Shown here one piece after another: positions 16,664-26,206 of a DNA stretch of 64,000 nucleotides. Location: the NCBI RefSeq assembly GCF_006912135.1, contig NZ_VIRS01000036.1:1-64000 (forward strand). Reading direction: 5' to 3'. This DNA is from Cryptosporangium phraense. GTDB lineage: Bacteria; Actinomycetota; Actinomycetes; Mycobacteriales; Cryptosporangiaceae. Within the stretch, counting starts at the first letter, position 1, and each line of letters starts with the position of its first letter. The position numbers were made by a program, and so were the translations under genes. Below the pieces are notes generated by a model. The model saw nothing but the letters and a program-made list of their open reading frames with translations. It was not told where the DNA came from and ran no database searches.

Positions 16664-17370
16664 GAGTCGTTCGGACTCGGGTCAAGTTGTGTGACCGGTA
16701 GCCGACCGAGCCGGGAAGCGCCGACGCGCCGCAGGCGGACCCCGGGCCCGGCCTCGCCGCCCAAGCCACCATCGCGGTACCGCCACCGGCCGGGCCGGCC
16801 GCCGGCCGGGTCGGATCGGCCGGATCGGCCGGGTCGAAGCGGCCGGGTCAGATCGGCCGGGTCAGATCAGCCGGGTCAGATCAGCCGGGTCGAAGCGGCC
16901 GGGTCGGCTGGACGGGCCGGAAGGCTCTCCGCGGTCGACGCGCCGGGCGTCGGCCGCACGCCAGCAGCGCACCGCAGCCAGGCCGCCCCAGCGAACTCCG
17001 GGCAACAGACCGCCGCGCGCCGGGCCACGCGCCACGCGCTCGCCGTCGGCCGCACCCGCGACATATCGCGAACAGCCTGCGCCAGCCGTCTCCGGGCGCC
17101 AAACGCCAGGCGGATCTGACCCCAGCGGCCGGTCAGCCCGGTCTGGCCTGGCGGCCCCGGTCCGGAGGCCTCGCGACGATCGTCGCCACCGCCCGGCGCG
17201 GCCGCTCTCGCATCAAATCCGCGGATCACCACCGCCGACGCTCAGGCGCGATCCACGAGCCACCACCCCCGCCGCGACGCCCCGTCCCGGTGTTCGGGGC
17301 TGATCGCGGCGGTCAGGTTCGTCCAGCCTGGTGGGGGTGCCCGAGGCCGGGTGGTGGGCTGTCACCAGAT
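16664..17370. other. Intergenic stretch without a convincing gene
   Basis: Frames on both strands give Arg/Ala/Pro-rich text with no domain or ribosome-binding site. The only structure is a tandem repeat at 16796-16915 (listed separately). The right half leads into a decayed IS630 transposase. Confidence 0.6.
16796..16915. repeat. Tandem repeat of GGTCAGATCAGCCGG-like units
   Basis: Units of about 9-15 bp (CCGGGTCAGATCAG, GGATCGGCC, GGTCGAAGCGGCCG) are repeated with drift across 120 bp in noncoding DNA. Confidence 0.6.
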
Positions 17371-17376
17371 CCGGTG

Positions 17377-17983
17377 AAAGCTCGCAGGTTGACCGATGAG
17401 GCTGGTCCGCCGGGTCGGAACCTGATCCGGGTGCGGCGGGCGACGATGATCTTGGCGTCGTCGTCGGGGACGCCGGTCAGCGTGATCGCCTCGCAGGTGG
17501 CCGCGGATGAGGGCACCGTGCGGAAGGTGATCCACCGGTTCAGCGAGGGCGGGCTCAAAGCTCTGGACCCTCGTTGGGCGGGAGGCCGTCCCCGCCGTTC
17601 ACGCGGTGGAGCCTGCGGAAACTCGCCGCACCGCCGTTTCGCGTTCGGCCAGTTCGGGCCCCTGGCCATCCGCCCTCACCACGGTGCCGGATGGGCGCCC
17701 CGGACCCGTCCGGATCGTCGGCCGGCCACGTACCGGCGGGTGCAGGGGGATCCGGTATATCCACGGCTGCTAGTCCCTCGCCGAGGACCGCCTCTGCGGC
17801 GTGCTGCGCCGCCGCAAAGGCGGCGATCACACCCTCGCAGCCCTGAAGTCGATCCGGGCCGCCCGGCCAGACGGTGATTCCAACCACATCGCGCTGCCCC
17901 GGGACCTGCACCGATACCTTCGATGGCGCAACACCAACGTCCGGCATCCCGATCTCCTGGCAGCACGACGCCGCGAACCTTGA
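17377..17983 (+). pseudogene. Decayed IS630-family transposase
   Basis: Pieces of one IS630 transposase appear in order but in different frames. The N-terminal helix-turn-helix reads IASQVAADEGTVRKVIHRF then LKALDPRWAGGRPR. After an internal loss come a short PFTRWSLRKLA piece (another frame, about 17600) and QFGPLAIRPHHGAGWA (about 17650). A further piece reads HGC-stop-SLAEDRL, with TAG at 17771 where the family has Tyr, then LRRRKGGDHTLAALKSIRAARPDG. The end RYLRWRNTNVRHPDLLAARRRE (17915-17980) joins directly after a deletion that removed the DDE glutamate region. Frameshifts, a nonsense codon and deletions make it inactive. I could not find terminal inverted repeats. Confidence 0.85.
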
Positions 17984-17995
17984 ATGGTCAACGCG

Positions 17996-18940
17996 CTAGG
18001 CGACCGTCACGTCCACTCCCGTGCTGGAGAACGACTCGTGGAGCTGCAGCCGCGCGATCGTCTGGCCCTTCGGGAGATCGAACACCCAGTTCACCGCGGT
18101 GCTGTTCCCCGGGTTCAAGTCGCTGATGAACAGCGACGAATCGTCGTTGGCGGAGATCGTCGCGCCGATGTCGGCGCGGAACTCCTGCCCGCTCGCGTTG
18201 TACGCGGTATTCGTGCTCACCGAGAGCGACAACGGCGCATTGCCGACGTTCTTCACCGACGAACTCACGACGCAGAACTGACCCTGCGGCGTCTTCCGCG
18301 TGTACTTGCCGCCGACCGACGTGACCTCGCACTTCACCGACTTCACGGTGAACTCGGCGTTCCCGTCGCGGACGGCCTGATTGATCTTGCTCTGGTCGGC
18401 GACCTCGCGGCCGCCCTGGGAGACCGGGTCACTGCTCGACCCGGAAGACGAGCCCGAGTCGAGGTTCGAGATGAAGATCGCGCCGATGATGCCGAAGACC
18501 AGGCATAACGCGACGATGCCCCCGACGATGGCCAGCGCGATCTTGCCACCCGAGGACTTCTTCGGCGGCGGCACCTGCCCGTACGGCGGCGCCCCGAACC
18601 CCGCCCCGTGGCCCGGCGCCCCGTACGGAGCCTGCCCCACCCCGGGCGGCCCGACCGGCGGCTGCCCGTACGGCTGCTGCCCGTACGCCGGCTGCCCGTA
18701 CGACGGATCCCCGTAGGAAGGCTGCCCATAGGACGGCTGCCCGTACGACGGCTGCCCGTACGACGGGCCTCCGGACGCCGGCCCTCCGGACGCCGGCTGC
18801 CCGTACGGACCCCCCGACCCCGGCTCCCCGTACGAAGGTTGCTGACCGTAACCGGATGACTGACCGTACGAGGGCGATGACCCGGGCGGCGGCGGAAGCG
18901 GCTCACCGTACGGCTGCTGCGGGTCGTGAGGGAACGTCAT
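17996..18940 (-). CDS. DUF4352-type membrane protein with YGQP repeats
   Basis: 314 residues. The first ~130 are a low-complexity Pro/Gly/Tyr/Gln/Ser region with repeated SYGQP units. One membrane helix follows a lysine pair ([31 protein letters not shown], about 132-160), and then an extracytoplasmic beta-sandwich domain resembling DUF4352 (about 195-314: [47 protein letters not shown]). Two cysteines may pair. Such proteins are common and uncharacterised in actinomycetes; the cytoplasmic Tyr/Pro-rich tail may bind partners. It stands alone between the IS remnant and the GntR gene. Confidence 0.85.
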   Translation of the reverse strand: MTFPHDPQQPYGEPLPPPPGSSPSYGQSSGYGQQPSYGEPGSGGPYGQPASGGPASGGPSYGQPSYGQPSYGQPSYGDPSYGQPAYGQQPYGQPPVGPPGVGQAPYGAPGHGAGFGAPPYGQVPPPKKSSGGKIALAIVGGIVALCLVFGIIGAIFISNLDSGSSSGSSSDPVSQGGREVADQSKINQAVRDGNAEFTVKSVKCEVTSVGGKYTRKTPQGQFCVVSSSVKNVGNAPLSLSVSTNTAYNASGQEFRADIGATISANDDSSLFISDLNPGNSTAVNWVFDLPKGQTIARLQLHESFSSTGVDVTVA

Positions 18941-18989
18941 GTGCAGCGACGCTACCGGTGCCGGGCCGACCCCCTCTCCCGGATTCGTG

Positions 18990-19712
18990 TCAATGGCCGT
19001 GACGGACGAGCAGGAAGTCGAAGCCGTCGTCGAGGAAGTAGATCCGCGACCAGGACAGCGGCCGCCCGCCCGGCAGGTACTGCACCTGGTCCAGCAGCAG
19101 GTACAACCCGGAGCCGCTCCGACCGGCGCCCCACCCGGCGTCCGGATCGAGAACGGCGCGGACCTGGCAGACGGCGCGCTCGGGCAGCGCGTTCACCGAC
19201 GCGAAGCGTTCGAAGATCGACCCGGACAGGTCGGAGACCTCCAGGTCGACGACGTCGGCGGCGATCACCGAGTAGTCGAACGCGACCGTCCGGTCGTCGG
19301 ACGTGATCTCCCGCTCGATCTCGAAGACGTCGGCCCCCGGCTCCCGTTCCAGACGTCCGGCCTCGTCGGCCGAGGCCGGACGCCGCTGCCGTAACCGGTA
19401 GGACGACCCGGGCCGGTGACCCTGCGACGCGATGACGTCGTGCAGCGACCGCAGCTCCTGCAGCCCGGCCCGGATCGACGAGTTGTACCTGGTCACGTAC
19501 GTGCCCGACCCGTGCCGGGTCTCGACCAGCCCGGCCCGCGCCAGCTGCAGCAGCGACGAGCGCATCGTGTGCCGCGACACCCCGTACTCGGCCGCCAGCT
19601 CGGCCTCGGTCGGTAACTGGTCTCCGGTGGACCATTCGGCTCCGATGCGTTCCCGGAGCGAGGCGGCGATCGCCTCCGGCAGTGCGGTAGCGCGGACCGG
19701 GCGTCGAGGCAC
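18990..19712 (-). CDS. GntR-family regulator (UTRA type) of the nucleoside uptake operon
   Basis: 240 residues from GTG 19712; an earlier in-frame GTG at 19748 lies inside the palindromic operator and is less likely. The DNA-binding domain reads [41 protein letters not shown]. The ligand-binding domain includes [28 protein letters not shown] and ends [18 protein letters not shown]. It is divergent from the BMP/ABC importer operon with a perfect palindrome between them, so it probably represses that operon and responds to a nucleoside or its breakdown product. Confidence 0.9.
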   Translation of the reverse strand: MPRRPVRATALPEAIAASLRERIGAEWSTGDQLPTEAELAAEYGVSRHTMRSSLLQLARAGLVETRHGSGTYVTRYNSSIRAGLQELRSLHDVIASQGHRPGSSYRLRQRRPASADEAGRLEREPGADVFEIEREITSDDRTVAFDYSVIAADVVDLEVSDLSGSIFERFASVNALPERAVCQVRAVLDPDAGWGAGRSGSGLYLLLDQVQYLPGGRPLSWSRIYFLDDGFDFLLVRHGH

Positions 19713-19739
19713 AGGCGAACCCCCAGAAGGCCGAAGTTG

Positions 19740-19756
19740 TTGAATCACTGATTCAA
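19740..19756. promoter_or_regulatory. Perfect 17-bp palindrome, probable GntR operator
   Basis: TTGAATCA-C-TGATTCAA, with fully complementary 8-bp arms around one central base, stands 28 bp upstream of the GntR GTG and 52 bp upstream of the importer operon ATG. AT-rich in a GC-rich setting, it is the obvious binding site for the divergent GntR protein. Confidence 0.75.
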
Positions 19757-19807
19757 TCCCTTAAGCTGCTCGGAACGTAACCCAGTTAGCCGGTAGGAGA
19801 AGTGAAG

Positions 19808-20836
19808 ATGAGACGGTTATTGGCCATCGGCCTCGGAGCCGCGCTGACCGTGATGGCCGTCACCGGCTGCAGTGCCGACAGCGGTTCGGGCTCGTCCGGC
19901 GGCGGCTCGTCGCAGATCGTCGTGATCACGCCGAACCCGGTCGGCGTCGACGCGTTCCTCAAGCTCAGCGTCGACGGCTCGAAGGCCGCCGCGAAGGCGC
20001 AGAACGCCGACGTCAAGGTGTACGAGAGCACCGACCCGACGAGCATCTCGCAGAACCTGCAGGCCGCGATCGACGCGAAGCCCAAGCTGATCATCGCGAT
20101 CGGCTTCAACTTCGACGACCTCATGAAGACCGCGCCGGTCGACAACCCCGACCAGCAGTTCCTCCAGGTCGACTCGTGCCCGGAGAACCCGGCGAAGAAC
20201 CTCACCTGCGCCCGGTTCAAGGAGTACGAGGCGGTCTACCTGGCCGGCGTCGAGGCCGGTCTGCTGACCAAGAAGAACGCGATCGGCGCGGTCGCCGCGC
20301 TCGACTCGCCGTTCATCCACCGCTGGACCGACCCGTTCGGCGAGGGCGCGAAGTCGGTCAACCCGAAGACCGCGTTCACCCCGCTCTTCGTCGGCGGCAA
20401 CAACCCGTTCAGCGACCCGGCGCGGGCGAACGCCCAGGCCACGACGCTCGGCCAGAAGGGCGTCGACTACGTCATGGCGGCCTCGTCGGCCGGCAACACG
20501 GGGGTCTTCCAGGCCGCGAAGGCCGGCGGCTTCAACGCGTTCGGCGTCGACGTCAACGAGTGCGGCAAGCAGCCCGGCGTCGTCGTCGACAACGCCATCA
20601 AGCGGGTGGACGTCGCGATCGAGAACGCGGTGAAGGCGATTTACGGCGGGAAGCCCGGCGGGGTGACCGAGTACGGCCTCAAGGAGGACGGGGTCGGTCT
20701 GACCGGCCTGGAGGACGACGTGGCGTCGTCCGGTTGCCTCATCGCGCAGCACCCCGACGTGCTCGCGAAGGTGAAGGAGGCGCGTGACCAGATCGTCGCC
20801 GGCACGCTGACGATCAAGGACCCCGCGGCCGCATGA
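19808..20836 (+). CDS. BMP/PnrA-family nucleoside-binding lipoprotein
   Basis: 342 residues from the ATG at 19808, eight bases after a GGAG element; an in-frame GTG at 19802 is too close to that element. The signal peptide ends VTGC (Cys21), followed by a Ser/Gly-rich tether. The mature domain has the BMP-family fold: FLKLSVDGSKAAAKAQ, IIAIGFNFDDLM, EAVYLAGVEAGLLTKKNAIGAVAALDSPF, DYVMAASSAGNTGVFQAA, FGVDVNECGKQPGVVVDNAIKRVD. BMP proteins deliver purine or pyrimidine nucleosides to an RbsA-like ABC transporter, which follows with ATGA overlap. Confidence 0.93.
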   Translation: MRRLLAIGLGAALTVMAVTGCSADSGSGSSGGGSSQIVVITPNPVGVDAFLKLSVDGSKAAAKAQNADVKVYESTDPTSISQNLQAAIDAKPKLIIAIGFNFDDLMKTAPVDNPDQQFLQVDSCPENPAKNLTCARFKEYEAVYLAGVEAGLLTKKNAIGAVAALDSPFIHRWTDPFGEGAKSVNPKTAFTPLFVGGNNPFSDPARANAQATTLGQKGVDYVMAASSAGNTGVFQAAKAGGFNAFGVDVNECGKQPGVVVDNAIKRVDVAIENAVKAIYGGKPGGVTEYGLKEDGVGLTGLEDDVASSGCLIAQHPDVLAKVKEARDQIVAGTLTIKDPAAA

Positions 20837-22356
20837 CCTCCCGGGTCCGGCTCACCGGCATCACCAAGCGTTTCGGGCCGGTCCTGGCCAACGACGACGT
20901 GGATCTCGACCTGCTCTCGGGCGAGGTCCACGCCGTCGTCGGCGAAAACGGCGCCGGTAAGTCGACATTGATGTCTGTTCTGTATGGAAGTGTCCATCCA
21001 GACGCCGGCCAGATCGCAGCGAACGGCGTCCCGGTCCGGTTCACGTCGCCGGGCGACGCGATCGCCGCCGGTATCGGCATGGTCCACCAGCACTTCCAGC
21101 TGTTCGAGAGCTTCAGCGTCACCGACAACGTCATCTACGGCGCCGAGCCGTCCCGGCGCGGGGTGATCGACCGGGCCTCCGCCCGCGACCGCGTCGCCGC
21201 GCTGATCGAGGAGTACGGCTCGACGCTGGATCCGTCCGCGGCCGTCCGGACGCTGCCGATGGGGCTGCGGCAGCAGGTCGAGATCCTCAAGGCGCTCTAC
21301 CGCCACGCCGACGTGCTGATCCTCGACGAGCCGACCGCGGTGCTCACCCCGGCCGAGACCGGGCTGCTGTTCACGTCGCTGCGCCGGCTGGCCGAGCGGG
21401 GCGTCGCGATCGTCCTCGTCACCCACAAGCTCGACGAGGTGATGCAGGTCAGCGACCGGGTGACGGTTCTGCGGCAGGGCCGCGTCGTCGAGACGGTCCC
21501 GACCGCCGACACCACCCCGGCGGCGCTGGCCCACGCGATGACCGGGCGGGACATCGAGACCGCGGTCAACGACGCCCCGGCGTCTCCCGGAGCGGCCGTG
21601 CTCACGGTCACCGACCTGCGGATTCCGGCCGAGGGGACCCGGGCGGCGATCGCCTGCGACCACCTGCGGGTCCGCGCCGGGGAGATCGTCGGGATCGCCG
21701 GCGTCGCCGGCAACGGCCAGGCCGAGTTCGTCCAGGCCGTCGTCGGCCTCCGGCCAGCGTCGGGCTCGGTCACGATCAACGACGTGGACGTCAGCCGGGC
21801 GGACGTCCGGCGGCGGCGCCGGGCCGGGATGGCGTACGTGCCGGAAGACCGCGCTGCCGTCGGGTCGGCCCGGGCTCTGAGCATCTCCGATAACCTGGCG
21901 GTGGGGCGGTTCCGAGGCTGGCTCAAGCCCTCCGCGCTGCGCAGACATGCCGCCGACCTGATGGAACGGAACGACGTCCGGGGGGCCGGCCCGGAGGCCC
22001 GGATGTCGTCGTTGTCCGGCGGGAACGCGCAGAAGGTCGTGCTGGCGCGCGAGCTCTCGCAGCGGGCGCCGCTGCTGGTGGCCGAGAACCCGACCCAGGG
22101 CGTCGACGTGGGTGCGATCGAGTACATCCACCGCGAGCTGCTGGCGTACCGGGCGGCCGGCAACGGGGTGCTGCTGGTGTCGAACGAACTGAGCGAGCTG
22201 ATCGCGCTGGCCGATCGGGTACACGTGCTGGTCGGCGGCCGGTTCGTGGCGTCGTTCGAGCGGGCTCAGCTCTCCGAGGGCCGCCTCGGCGAGGCGATGA
22301 CGAATGCCGGAGCCGGCGCCGGGACCGCGGCCCTGACCCCGCCGGAAGGAGACTGA
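20833..22356 (+). CDS. Nucleoside ABC importer, duplicated ATPase
   Basis: 507 residues with two ABC ATPase halves. The first has a full Walker A (GENGAGKST, 37-45), signature-like LPMGLRQQVEILKAL, Walker B VLILDEPTAVL and the His switch VTHKLDEV. The second has a degenerate P-loop (GVAGNGQAEF), LSGGNAQKVVLARELS and LLVAENPTQGVDVGAIEYIH, as usual for carbohydrate/nucleoside (CUT2-like) ATPases. Powers uptake of the BMP-bound substrate through the two permeases that follow. Start overlaps the BMP stop; the stop overlaps the next start by one base. Confidence 0.95.
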   Translation: MTSRVRLTGITKRFGPVLANDDVDLDLLSGEVHAVVGENGAGKSTLMSVLYGSVHPDAGQIAANGVPVRFTSPGDAIAAGIGMVHQHFQLFESFSVTDNVIYGAEPSRRGVIDRASARDRVAALIEEYGSTLDPSAAVRTLPMGLRQQVEILKALYRHADVLILDEPTAVLTPAETGLLFTSLRRLAERGVAIVLVTHKLDEVMQVSDRVTVLRQGRVVETVPTADTTPAALAHAMTGRDIETAVNDAPASPGAAVLTVTDLRIPAEGTRAAIACDHLRVRAGEIVGIAGVAGNGQAEFVQAVVGLRPASGSVTINDVDVSRADVRRRRRAGMAYVPEDRAAVGSARALSISDNLAVGRFRGWLKPSALRRHAADLMERNDVRGAGPEARMSSLSGGNAQKVVLARELSQRAPLLVAENPTQGVDVGAIEYIHRELLAYRAAGNGVLLVSNELSELIALADRVHVLVGGRFVASFERAQLSEGRLGEAMTNAGAGAGTAALTPPEGD

Positions 22357-23387
22357 TGGCGATCCTGCGGCGGGTACTCACCGGGGCCGCACTTCCCGCG
22401 CTCGTCGCCAGCTTCCTGGTCGGGGCGCTCGTGCTGCTCAGCGCCGGAACCAACCCGCTCACCGGCTACCAGGCCCTGGTGCGGGGCGTGCTGCTCGACA
22501 CCAACCTGCCCTACCTGGCCGCCGCCTTCGCGCCGATCCTGGGCATGGCGGTGAGCTTCGCGGTCCCGCTGCGGATGGGCGAGTTCAACCTCGGCGGCGA
22601 CGGCCAGCTGGTGCTCGGGGGCATCACCGCGGCGGCGGTCGCATCGGCCGTCCCGGACGCCGGGCTGCCGGGCTTCGCGCTGGCCGCGCTGGCCGGGGCC
22701 GCGGCGGCCGCCGTCTGGGCGGCGCTCTCGGTGCCGCTGGCCCGCTGGGGGCGGGTCCCGATCATCATCTCGACGCTGCTCCTCGGGTTCCCCGCGGTGT
22801 CGTTCGCGTCCTATCTGGCGCGCTACCCGCTCACCGACAAGGGCACCGGCATCCCGCAGACCCCGCGCCTCCCGGACGCGATGCACCTGCCGTCGCTCCC
22901 GGCCAGCGCGTACGTCAACGTCGGCCTGGTCGTCGCGATCGTGCTGTTCGCCGCGTACTGGGTCGTGGACGCCCGAACCGGCACCGGCCTGGAGCTCCGG
23001 ACGCTCGGCGCGAATCTCCGCTTCGGGCAGTACGTCGGCATCGACGTCGAACGGCGGACGCTCGGCGCGCTGGCCGTCAGCGGGGCGATCGCCGGCCTGA
23101 CCGGCGCGTTGATCGTCGCCGGGCCGCCGTACCGGTTCATCGACGGCGCGCTGGTGGCGCCGGGCTACACGTTCACCGGCGTCACGGTCGCACTGATCGC
23201 GTCGGCCCGTCCGGCCGGGCTGCTCGCCGGGGCGTTGCTGTTCACCGCGCTCCAGGTCGGCGGCACCGGGATGGAGCGGGACGTCGGCATCCCCCGCCAG
23301 CTCACCGCGATCATCCAGGCCGCCGTCGTCATCACGTTCGTGCTGATCGTCGCCGTGCGGGCCCGCCGGAAGGTGGTCGCCCGATGA
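22356..23387 (+). CDS. Nucleoside ABC importer, permease 1
   Basis: 343 residues with about nine hydrophobic segments, belonging to the branched-chain-type permease family used by BMP systems. The conserved core is VPLRMGEFNLGGDGQLVLGGI and LRTLGANLRFGQYVGIDVERRTLGALAVSGAIAGLTGALIV. It forms the channel with the next permease, whose start overlaps the stop by 4 nt. Equivalent to the NupB/YufP-type subunit. Confidence 0.92.
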   Translation: MAILRRVLTGAALPALVASFLVGALVLLSAGTNPLTGYQALVRGVLLDTNLPYLAAAFAPILGMAVSFAVPLRMGEFNLGGDGQLVLGGITAAAVASAVPDAGLPGFALAALAGAAAAAVWAALSVPLARWGRVPIIISTLLLGFPAVSFASYLARYPLTDKGTGIPQTPRLPDAMHLPSLPASAYVNVGLVVAIVLFAAYWVVDARTGTGLELRTLGANLRFGQYVGIDVERRTLGALAVSGAIAGLTGALIVAGPPYRFIDGALVAPGYTFTGVTVALIASARPAGLLAGALLFTALQVGGTGMERDVGIPRQLTAIIQAAVVITFVLIVAVRARRKVVAR

Positions 23388-24298
23388 ACGTCTTCACGCT
23401 CGGATTCGTCGCCGCGGTCCTGATCGCGCTGGCACCGGTGCTGCTCGCCGCGCTCGGCGGTGCGCTCTGCGCCCGCGTCGGGGTGTTCAACATCGGCCTG
23501 GAAGGGCAGATGCTGCTGGGCTGCTTCACCGCGGTCGCGGTGAGCGCTCGCACCGGCAGCGCGGAGCTCGGGGTGGCCGCCGCCGCCGGGGCCGGGGTGC
23601 TGACCGCGCTCGTGCTCGCGATCGGGTCGGTACGGCTCAACGCCGACCCGATCGTGCTGGCGATCGGCACGAACCTGCTCGCGGTCGGGCTCACCGGCTT
23701 CCTGCTGCGCTCGGTGCTGGGCACCAGCGGCACGTACAGCAGCCCCGACCTGGCCGGTCTGACGCCGCTCGGGTCGACCTGGGTCGGTTCGATCCCGGTG
23801 CTGGGGACGGTGCTGGCCGGCAGCAGCTGGCTCGTCGTGCTCAGCCTGGTGCTCGTCGTCGTACTGGCGGTCTTCCTGTCGCGCACCCCGGCCGGCCTGC
23901 GGCTGCGCGGGATCGGCGAGAACCCGGACGCGGCCCGCAGCCTCGGGGTCGACGTGTCGCGCTATCAGCAGGCCGCCGTTCTGGTCGCCGGTGCGCTCTG
24001 CGGGCTGGCCGGTGCGCAGCTCGCGCTCGGCAACGTCCAGCTGTTCAGCGAGCAGATGACCGCCGGTCGGGGCTGGGTCGCGGTCGTCGCGGTCATGCTC
24101 GGCCGCGGCCGGCCCGGCTGGGTGCTCGGCGCGTCGGTCGTGTTCGGCGCGGCCGAGGCGTTCGGCTTCCGCCTGCAGGGGCTGGGACTCCCCCAGCAGG
24201 CCACCGACGCTGCGCCCTACGTCATCACGCTGCTCGCCCTGATCTTGACCTCGGTCCGCTGGCGCCGGACCGTGCAACCCACCGGAGGAACCCCATGA
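23384..24298 (+). CDS. Nucleoside ABC importer, permease 2
   Basis: 304 residues, about eight membrane helices. Family marks are ARVGVFNIGLEGQMLLGCFTAVAVSA, LRGIGENPDAARSLGVDVSRYQ and GLAGAQLALGNVQLFSEQMTAGRGWVAVVAVMLGRGRP. It is the partner of the preceding permease (NupC/YufQ-type). The gene overlaps the nucleoside hydrolase start by 4 nt, tying uptake to immediate cleavage of the substrate. Confidence 0.92.
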   Translation: MNVFTLGFVAAVLIALAPVLLAALGGALCARVGVFNIGLEGQMLLGCFTAVAVSARTGSAELGVAAAAGAGVLTALVLAIGSVRLNADPIVLAIGTNLLAVGLTGFLLRSVLGTSGTYSSPDLAGLTPLGSTWVGSIPVLGTVLAGSSWLVVLSLVLVVVLAVFLSRTPAGLRLRGIGENPDAARSLGVDVSRYQQAAVLVAGALCGLAGAQLALGNVQLFSEQMTAGRGWVAVVAVMLGRGRPGWVLGASVVFGAAEAFGFRLQGLGLPQQATDAAPYVITLLALILTSVRWRRTVQPTGGTP

Positions 24299-25287
24299 CC
24301 GCGGTAGTGATCGACACCGACACCGGCATCGACGACGCTCTCACGCTCGTCTATCTGGCCGCGGTCGGCGGCGTCGAGATCGTCGCCGCCACCGCGACCC
24401 ACGGGAACTGCTCGACGGCCGACTCGGCGCTCAACGTCGGGCACGTGCTCGCGCTGTGCGGGCTTCCGGACGTGCCGATCCACCTCGGGCGCCCCGGCCC
24501 GATCAGCGGCAAGGACCCGCGGTACTCGTTCCACGTCCACGGGCACGACGGCCTCGGTGACCTCGGGATCGATCGCCTGCCCGGCCACCAGTCGGCCGAG
24601 CCGGCGGCCGAGGCGCTGGTCCGGATCAGCCGGGAACGGCCGGGCGAGGTGGACCTGCTCGTCCTCGGCGCGATGTCCAATATCGCCGACGCGATCGCGA
24701 TCGACCCGCTGGTCCTCACCCGGTACCGGTCGGTCGTCGTGATGGGCGGCTCCGGGCCCTACCAGCCCGCGGGCACGATCCTCGAGGTCGACGCGAACGT
24801 CGACGCCGACCCGCAGGCGGCCGAAGTGGTGTACGGCGCGGAGCACGGGAATCTGGTGATGGTGGGCGTGAACGTGACGACGCCGGCGATCCTCGACGAG
24901 CAGTTCATGGCCGCGCTGGCGGCGAAGGCCGGCCCGGTGACCTCGTTCTGTTCGGCGATCCTCGGGTACTACCTGGACTTCTACCAGGAGAAGTGGGGCC
25001 GCCGGATCTGCTCGGCGCACGACCCGCTGGCCGCCGGGATCCTGCTGCACCCGTCGTGGATCACCCGGTCGGCCGACGGCCCGGTCAACGTCCGCGACGA
25101 CGGCTACGCCGTCCGGGCCCGCCTGATGCGCACGGCCGACCTGGAGCTGCCGGCCTTCCCGCTCGTCGAAACGCCGGACACGCACGTCGTGCTCGACGTC
25201 GATCAGCGGGCTTTCCTCGCCGAGTTCACCGACGTCCTGGCCAATGCGGACGCTCGCCTGGCGGGCGAGGGGCCAGGAAGGTCCTAG
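24295..25287 (+). CDS. Inosine-uridine-preferring nucleoside hydrolase
   Basis: 330 residues. Starts with the calcium-binding Asp cluster DTDTGIDDA (residues 7-15), the hallmark of this family (usually DTDPGxDDA). Other marks are ATHGNCSTADSALNVGHVLALCG, VLGAMSNIADAI, VVMGGSGPYQPAG, LEVDANVDADPQAAEVV and SAHDPLAAGILLHP with the late Asp ligand. It splits nucleosides into base and ribose in the cytoplasm. As last gene of the importer operon it defines the pathway: capture, import, hydrolysis. Its 3' end overlaps the convergent epimerase-like gene by 62 bp. Confidence 0.94.
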   Translation: MTAVVIDTDTGIDDALTLVYLAAVGGVEIVAATATHGNCSTADSALNVGHVLALCGLPDVPIHLGRPGPISGKDPRYSFHVHGHDGLGDLGIDRLPGHQSAEPAAEALVRISRERPGEVDLLVLGAMSNIADAIAIDPLVLTRYRSVVVMGGSGPYQPAGTILEVDANVDADPQAAEVVYGAEHGNLVMVGVNVTTPAILDEQFMAALAAKAGPVTSFCSAILGYYLDFYQEKWGRRICSAHDPLAAGILLHPSWITRSADGPVNVRDDGYAVRARLMRTADLELPAFPLVETPDTHVVLDVDQRAFLAEFTDVLANADARLAGEGPGRS

Positions 25288-26197
25288 CACCGCGGAGCCG
25301 GGTGGTGAGCTTCGCCTGAGTGGCGGTGCAGTCGAGGCGGACGTCGAGCGGGGCGGGCGGGCCCAGCTCGGCTCGCCGCCCGGTCGGGAGGTGATCGGTC
25401 GGGACGCCGTCGCGGCGCCCGATCAGCACCCCGAGCTCGTGCCGACTGACCGCGTCGGGACCGGCGACGTGGTGGACGCCGGGGTGCGCGGCCAGTTCGA
25501 GCAGCGCCGACGCCAGGTCGGTGACGTGCACCGGGCAGCGGATGTCGTCGGTGAACAGGACCCCGCGGCTGGGATCGGCGGCCAGCCGGTGCAGGAACCG
25601 CTCGTGCTGCGACTCCCCTTCCCCGACGACCCCGGGCCCGACGAGCCCGGGCCCGACGAGCCCGGGCCCGACGATCAGCGACGTTCGCACGATCGCCGCG
25701 TCGGGCGCCATCGCGGCGATCGCGGTCTCGGCGGCTGCCTTGGCCGCGCCGTACGGGGTGATCGGATCCGGCAACGCGGTCTCGTCGTAGCTCGGCGCCG
25801 CCCCGGAGAACACGACGTCGCTGGAGACGTGCACGAGCCGCGCCCCGGCCGCGGCCGCCGCGAGCCCCACGTGTGCCCCGCCGGCAGCGGTGGTGGCCCA
25901 GTCCGACTGCCGGTACGCCGCGTTGACGATCACGTCGGGCCGGACGGCGGTGCCCAGCGCAACCGTGCCCTCCCGACTCCGAACGTCGACCCGCCGCCAC
26001 TCGACCCCAACCGCCCCCGCGCCGCCCCCTGGTGCGCCACCCCCGACCGCGCCACCCCCGACCGCGCCGCCCCCGACCGCGCCGCCGCGGACGGGGTTGC
26101 CGTAGTACGTGGCCACGACGTCGTGCCCGGCCGCCAGCCCCACCCGGACGACCTCCCACCCGAGAAACCCGCTACCCCCGACGACCAGGATCTTCAC
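25226..26197 (-). CDS. RmlD-like NAD(P)-dependent sugar-nucleotide reductase/epimerase
   Basis: 323 residues, extended SDR fold: ILVVGGSGFLGWEVV at the start, RPDVIVNAAYRQSDWATT, HVSSDVVFSG and the YGAAK active-site motif. This order and the HVSSDVVF segment resemble dTDP-4-dehydrorhamnose reductase. Oddly, residues ~36-60 carry a Gly-rich repeat (GGGAVGGGAVGG) in a surface loop after the second strand, and PGLVGPGLVGPG is repeated near residue 180, both from short tandem DNA repeats. No other sugar-nucleotide genes are adjacent, so the real substrate is unknown. It overlaps the end of the nucleoside hydrolase gene, unusual but plausible for convergent genes. Confidence 0.75.
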   Translation of the reverse strand: MKILVVGGSGFLGWEVVRVGLAAGHDVVATYYGNPVRGGAVGGGAVGGGAVGGGAPGGGAGAVGVEWRRVDVRSREGTVALGTAVRPDVIVNAAYRQSDWATTAAGGAHVGLAAAAAGARLVHVSSDVVFSGAAPSYDETALPDPITPYGAAKAAAETAIAAMAPDAAIVRTSLIVGPGLVGPGLVGPGVVGEGESQHERFLHRLAADPSRGVLFTDDIRCPVHVTDLASALLELAAHPGVHHVAGPDAVSRHELGVLIGRRDGVPTDHLPTGRRAELGPPAPLDVRLDCTATQAKLTTRLRGARTFLAPRPPGERPHWPGRR

Positions 26198-26206
26198 CCG
26201 CTCACG

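Noticed and set aside
16796-16915. Possible CRISPR array
   Set aside because: Units are only 9-15 bp with no unique spacers and no cas genes; it is a simple tandem repeat. The same holds for 3640-3780 and 45341-45412.
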